Shown: positions 60,742 through 64,000 of the stretch, in pieces
Numbering within the stretch: the first letter of the stretch is position 1
How the letters are laid out: each line of letters begins with the position of its first letter
From: Actinopolymorpha cephalotaxi
GTDB taxonomy: Bacteria; Actinomycetota; Actinomycetes; Propionibacteriales; Actinopolymorphaceae
Assembly (NCBI RefSeq): GCF_013408535.1
Contig: NZ_JACBZA010000001.1
Location: 6,160,850 to 6,224,849 of the forward strand
Direction: 5' to 3'
Length of the DNA stretch: 64,000 nt
Position numbers and translations under genes: made by a program
Notes under the pieces: model-generated
What the model saw: the letters and a program-made list of their open reading frames with translations, nothing else
What the model was told of the DNA's origin: nothing
Database searches by the model: none

Positions 60742-61665
60742 TCACCGAGGCGCAGTCGCCGTTCCCGATGGGTCGATCCCGGTGCCGGCCAGGCAGGACT
60801 CGATAGCGGTCGGGTCGAAGAACCCGGTCTCCATCCCACCAAGAAGATGCCAGCCGACAAGGGCCAGCCGAAAGGCGCGCCGGACCGGTACGAGAGCCGC
60901 TACTTCGATCTCACTCAACGGCCAGCCTTGCTGGCGCAGCTCGTCCGCATAGCCAGGAAGAAGGCCGGGTGCCCGCTAGGACCGCGCAGCAATGAGTTCG
61001 TACGGCCGGCTGCCCAGATGGGTGACCGCGAAGTCGATGACACCGACGAGCCGGTCCCCGTCGTAGTGCACGTTCTGGTCGCCCATGAAGTCGCCGTGAA
61101 TCACGGTGAGCGGCAGGTCCGCAGCACCGAGCGTGACGAACTGGTTCGCGACCGAGGCAGCAGCGGCCCTCGCCCAGGCGGCCAACCGCGGAAAACGGTC
61201 GGAGAGTTCGTCGAGCCCAGCGTCCCAGTCGACCGGGGCCATGACAGGGAGCCCGTGCCTTAGCGGCCGCCAACCGGATCGTTGCCCGAGGTGTGAAGCC
61301 AGTGGCCGAAGCGCGACGTGCAACCGAGCCAGGTCCGCGCCCCGCTGTCGCTGCTGAAGTGGGGTCTCCTGCTCCAGAGCCCGCCCCGGTACAAACCGGG
61401 TGAGCCCGTACCAGCGGCCGTCGTATTCGACCGGTGAGCACAGCGGTTCCGGTACGAGCCAGCCCCGTGCACCCAGGTACGTCAGAATCACGTTCTCATA
61501 GCGCAGGTCATCGGCATCCGCTCCGGCGTGATAGCGACGCAGGACGCACCGCTCCCCCGACCTCGGCCACACATGCCAGTTCGCGTTGCCGTCGGCGCCG
61601 TGGTTGGCCGGGATCGCCAGAACAAGTGATGCGTCGACACCGAGAAATTCGAGGATGTCCCGCAT
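60742..61665 (-). pseudogene. APH-type phosphotransferase interrupted by one in-frame TAG
   Basis: From ATG 61665 the frame carries the kinase nucleotide loop (IPANHGADGNANWHVWPRSG), an Arg-x-Tyr lysine-equivalent region, the catalytic loop VIHGDFMGDQNVHYDG (HGD-x4-N) and the metal-binding VGVIDFAVTHLG. At 60976-60978 it meets TAG (AARS*RAPG), then continues in the same frame for 77 codons (YADELRQQGWPLSEIEVAAL, VGWHLLGGMETGFFDP) to TGA 60742. That tail is the normal C-terminal helical lobe of this family. The 306-residue total is the usual length. It is inactive unless the TAG is read through, although the truncated part keeps all catalytic residues. Confidence 0.75.
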
Positions 61666-61727
61666 TCGGCCACGCTATATCTGGCGCTTGGCGGTGTCCG
61701 CGATAAACACAGTGTGGGTCGGGGAGG

Positions 61728-62216
61728 TCAGGGGAGCAGCGGCGGCCCGACGATCTGGATGCCGTGGCGAGCGGCGATCCGGGTCAGCTCGGCTGGATCC
61801 GGTGGCGGCTTGGTCGCCGAGTCCTGCGGCGACGCCCCCACCTCGGCCACGAACCGGTCGAAGCCCGCCGGTGTGTGCAGAGTAAGGAATCGGGCCTGCG
61901 GGGAGGTGACGACGAAGCCGTGGGCCAGCCCTCGTGGCAGCAGCGTCAGGCCGCCCGAACCGACGCTTAAGACCCGCTCACCGACCTCCACGCGCAGGGT
62001 GCCGTCGAGTACTAGGAAGGTTTCCTCATCGGCGTCGTGCAGGTGGAGCGGCGACATGTATCCCCGCTCACCTTCGTGCTCCAGGATCGCGAAAGCGCCG
62101 TCGGTGTCCGGCGCGGTGGCCCGCATCCGGACGAGGCCACCGAGGAAGGAGACGGCGGACTGGCTGTCCGGATCCGTGACGACCGGCCGGCTGAACGCAC
62201 CACTCACATAGGTCAT
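61728..62216 (-). CDS. Cupin-domain protein
   Basis: 162 residues from ATG 62216; upstream in-frame alternatives exist at GTG 62222 and TTG 62228. The metal-binding cupin motif 1 is SPLHLHDADEETFLVLDGTL (H-x-H-x-E) and motif 2 is LLPRGLAHGFVV. A single cupin barrel is followed by a C-terminal tail (PAGFDRFVAEVGASP). Such proteins are dioxygenases, isomerases or sugar binders; the substrate is unknown. It precedes the broken APH-type gene by 62 bp and may have been in an operon with it. Confidence 0.88.
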   Translation of the reverse strand: MTYVSGAFSRPVVTDPDSQSAVSFLGGLVRMRATAPDTDGAFAILEHEGERGYMSPLHLHDADEETFLVLDGTLRVEVGERVLSVGSGGLTLLPRGLAHGFVVTSPQARFLTLHTPAGFDRFVAEVGASPQDSATKPPPDPAELTRIAARHGIQIVGPPLLP

Positions 62217-62288
62217 GGGCACAATCAAGCTCCCGCCGTGGTCGTTGTCAACGACGCTTCCCCAAGGGGCGACAACCGGCAGCAGGCG

Positions 62289-62453
62289 TCACGTGAGGAC
62301 CCGCTCAGTGGGTTCGTCAGCGGGTCCGGCCCAGACCTCCACGGCCTTCTGTGTGATCCAGTACAGGGTGAAACCGCCGATCACGATGGACTCCTCCACG
62401 AAGATCCAGTGCTCCATGCCGCCCCGCTTCCCGGCGATCCAGACGATCGCCAT
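62289..62453 (-). CDS. Small hypothetical protein next to IS5 copy 2
   Basis: 54 residues from ATG 62453 (MAIVWIAGKRGGMEHWIFVE, then SIVIGGFTLYWITQKAVEVW). It has one weak hydrophobic stretch. I do not recognise it. No clear ribosome binding site; it may be the end of a longer gene cut by the IS insertion at 62485. Confidence 0.3.
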   Translation of the reverse strand: MAIVWIAGKRGGMEHWIFVEESIVIGGFTLYWITQKAVEVWAGPADEPTERVLT

Positions 62454-62482
62454 ACGCGGGCCGCTGGTCGGGGTTCTGCGGA

Positions 62483-63028
62483 CTAGGGCGTGTCTCCCAG
62501 TTCGCGTAGCCAGGTGATGATCGCGCCGAGTACGACGCCGCCGCGGTAGGTCAGGGCGAGCTTGTCGTACCTGGTGGCCAAGCCTCGCCACTGCTTCAGG
62601 ACGTTGAAAGAACGCTCGATGACGTTGCGCCCCTTGTACGCCTCGGCGTCGAACGCCGGTGGTCGGCCACCCTTGGAGCCCTTGCGTTTGCGGTGTCCTG
62701 TCTGGTCGGACGGTTCGGCGATCACCGCGGTGATGCCACGGGAGCGCAGCAGCGCCCGGTTGCCGCGGGAGGAGTACGCCTTGTCCGCCAGGACCGCGTC
62801 GGGTCGGGTCCGCGGGCGCCCTCGACCCTGCCTGGGTACGCGAATCGCCTTGAGCAGGTTCGCGAACATCGGCGAGTCGTTGGCCTGGCCGGGCCCGAGC
62901 AGCAGCACGAGCGGGCGGCCCTTGCCGTCGCACAAGTGGTGAATCTTCGTGCTCAGGCCTCCGCGGGAGCGGCCGATGGCGTGGTCAGCCGGCTCGATCC
63001 GCAGATTCGTGTGATTCGACAGTTCCCC
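62483..63028 (-). CDS. IS5-family transposase, C-terminal frame (copy 2)
   Basis: It carries the second Asp (DAVLADKAYSSRGNR) and the Glu (GRNVIERSFNVLKQWR). It differs from copy 1 at two residues (GNRKRK to GHRKRK; RPPTF to RPPAF). Its TAG stop overlaps the CTAG target. Confidence 0.88.
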   Translation of the reverse strand, partial: GELSNHTNLRIEPADHAIGRSRGGLSTKIHHLCDGKGRPLVLLLGPGQANDSPMFANLLKAIRVPRQGRGRPRTRPDAVLADKAYSSRGNRALLRSRGITAVIAEPSDQTGHRKRKGSKGGRPPAFDAEAYKGRNVIERSFNVLKQWRGLATRYDKLALTYRGGVVLGAIITWLRELGDTP

Positions 63029-63437
63029 CTGTGCCAGTGGCGGGCCTGGTCAGGTTGGTGCCGTGCTGGTGCGCGCGGTTGATCGTCGAGTCCACGCTGA
63101 CCGACCAGTCGATGTCACCGGCCGCGTCGGCGTGCGCGAGCAGCGCGGTGTGGATCCGGTCCCAAGTGCCGTCGCCGCAGAACCGGCGATGCCGCTTCCA
63201 GACCGTCTGCCACGGCCCGAACCGCTCCGGCAGGTCACGCCAGGCGATGCCGGTCCGGAACCGGTACACGACACCCTCGACGATCCTGCGGTGGTCCCGA
63301 AACCTGTTGCCCCGCTTGCCGTCCGAGGACGGCATCAAGGGCTCGATCAGCTCCCACTGGGCATCGGACAGCACGGCTGAACGCGACATCGGTCAACCAT
63401 CGCAGCCCGGAAGGCCGACATTCGGGAGACACGCCCT
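62485..63437 (-). mobile_element. IS5-family (IS427-group-like) insertion sequence, copy 2
   Basis: 953 bp, the same terminal inverted repeats and CTAG junctions as the copy at 24318-25270, in opposite orientation. The two copies encode proteins that differ by only two residues. Recombination between them would invert the 37 kb in between. Confidence 0.92.
62985..63389 (-). CDS. IS5-family transposase, N-terminal frame (copy 2)
   Basis: 134 residues, identical to the N-terminal frame of copy 1, with the first catalytic Asp in DWSVSVDSTINRAH. It needs a frame change at the GGGGG run to join the C-terminal frame. Confidence 0.92.
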   Translation of the reverse strand: MSRSAVLSDAQWELIEPLMPSSDGKRGNRFRDHRRIVEGVVYRFRTGIAWRDLPERFGPWQTVWKRHRRFCGDGTWDRIHTALLAHADAAGDIDWSVSVDSTINRAHQHGTNLTRPATGTGGTVESHESADRAG

Positions 63438-63483
63438 AGCTGGCCTTATGCGAATCGATGCCGATGACGACGTCGTGGTCCAT
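63436..63483 (-). pseudogene. IS110-family transposase, N-terminal scrap
   Basis: ATG 63483 reads MDHDVVIGIDSHKAS and stops at the CTAG next to IS5 copy 2. This is the start of an IS110-type transposase (first catalytic Asp in GIDSHK). The remainder does not reappear on the other side of the IS5 copy, so the element was already truncated or later deleted. Confidence 0.7.
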
Positions 63484-63687
63484 GTCCAGGTTTCCTCTCG
63501 CGACACCAGATGGGAGCGCGAAGGGCAGACTGACGTCCGGCGCAGCAGACAGGCCGTAGCTCGCTAAGCCGATGGAGCCAGCACCCGAAGACGGCTGAAA
63601 CGGTGTAGTCATTGGCCCCATCGGTTGCCTCTACCTTTGGGAGCGCGTCGGCTGGTGGCGCTTCGGCCGCCTCGTAAATCGCTCGGG
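63484..63687. other. Non-coding stretch upstream of the IS110 scrap
   Basis: It probably includes the left non-coding end of the truncated IS110 element. No gene is visible. Confidence 0.4.
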
Positions 63688-64000
63688 TTACTCGGCTGAG
63701 CGGACCCCGATGTTGAAGATGTAGCTTCGCCGCGGTCGGTCGGCCGAGTGGTTCGCACCGGTGAAGTGTGGGGTTCCGGGCGCATGCATGGTGCAGCCGC
63801 CGGACGGGATCTCGGCCACGACGACGCGGGAGAGATCGAGCTGAGCGGTGGGATCGGTGAGGGCGAGCAACCTTCCCTCGTCTTCGGAGCTGCCCGAGGC
63901 CACATAGTGCTGGAGGAGCGGACCCTGGTGGCGCCCCGGTATGAACTGCATGCAGCCGGTCTGGGTATCCACATCGTCCAGGGGCACCCAGAACTGGATG
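63688..64000 (-). CDS. Phytanoyl-CoA dioxygenase (PhyH) family protein, 5' end outside window
   Basis: The frame runs off the right edge. Visible are QFWVPLDDVDTQTGCMQFIP, GRHQGPLLQHYVASG, and a C-terminal MHAPGTPHFTGANHSADRPR, SYIFNIG. The second metal-binding His lies in MHAPGTPHFTGANHS and the 2-oxoglutarate-binding Arg follows in ADRPRR, as in PhyH-type Fe(II)/2-oxoglutarate oxygenases. The first His-x-Asp lies upstream of the window. The substrate is unknown. Confidence 0.85.
   Translation of the reverse strand, partial: IQFWVPLDDVDTQTGCMQFIPGRHQGPLLQHYVASGSSEDEGRLLALTDPTAQLDLSRVVVAEIPSGGCTMHAPGTPHFTGANHSADRPRRSYIFNIGVRSAE

Noticed and set aside
1-64000. CRISPR arrays or rRNA genes
   Set aside because: No regularly spaced direct repeats of 24-40 bp with unique spacers, and no rRNA-like sequence.

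Overview
The window is GC-rich, densely coding DNA with frequent GTG starts, ATGA/GTGA gene overlaps and Tat and lipoprotein signals. This points to a high-GC actinobacterium. The gene mix (CynX-type MFS, Tat-secreted glycan enzymes, Dpp-type importers, ROK and LacI regulators) fits a Kribbella- or Actinopolymorpha-like soil or plant-associated organism, but that placement is inference; no rRNA or other phylogenetic marker is present.

Layout. (1) 1-11.5 kb is ordinary chromosome: a nitrilase-fold hydrolase (cut by the window edge), a WecG/TagA glycosyltransferase, an MFS exporter, a translationally coupled operon of ceramidase-like protein, DegT aminotransferase and Gfo/Idh oxidoreductase, two adjacent endonuclease/exonuclease/phosphatase paralogues, a P-loop kinase and a berberine-bridge FAD oxidase. 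(2) A complete tRNA-Ser(TGA) lies at 11,529-11,620. The 61 bp at its 3' end recur as direct repeats at 20,006 and 49,578, and a decayed remnant of the tRNA end and its flank lies at 29,548. Everything from 11.6 to 49.6 kb therefore looks like stacked genomic islands inserted at this tRNA. No integrase is present, so they look like cis-mobilizable or stranded elements.

Island A (11.6-20.0 kb) carries two secreted beta-propeller proteins, a secreted-protein gene broken by a TAG, small membrane proteins, a frameshifted lipoprotein and a RelE/Phd toxin-antitoxin pair beside the right att repeat. Island B1 (20.1-29.5 kb) looks defence-related: two consecutive PD-(D/E)XK-like genes, a DUF4236 protein, an IS5-type element, a coiled-coil protein, and an ADP-ribosylglycohydrolase / cysteine-phosphatase pair divergent from an ARPP-1-like gene. 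Island B2 (29.5-49.6 kb) is for glycan use: a DeoR/LacI hybrid regulator, a beta-helix protein, a run of broken Tat-exported glycan enzymes, then an intact dppABCDF-like importer divergent from a ROK regulator with GH28 and GH43 genes.

Right of the last att repeat (49.6-64 kb) the DNA is rearranged: an ATP-dependent DNA ligase pseudogene, two recently duplicated FG-GAP secreted propellers, remnants of IS110 and ISL3, intact IS110, IS256 and IS5 elements, an amber-interrupted APH-type kinase, a cupin, and a PhyH-type dioxygenase cut by the window end.

The strongest leads are the integrase-less island stack, the ARG-phosphatase-ARPP-1 module, the paired PD-(D/E)XK genes, and the recurrence of single in-frame TAG codons in otherwise open genes.
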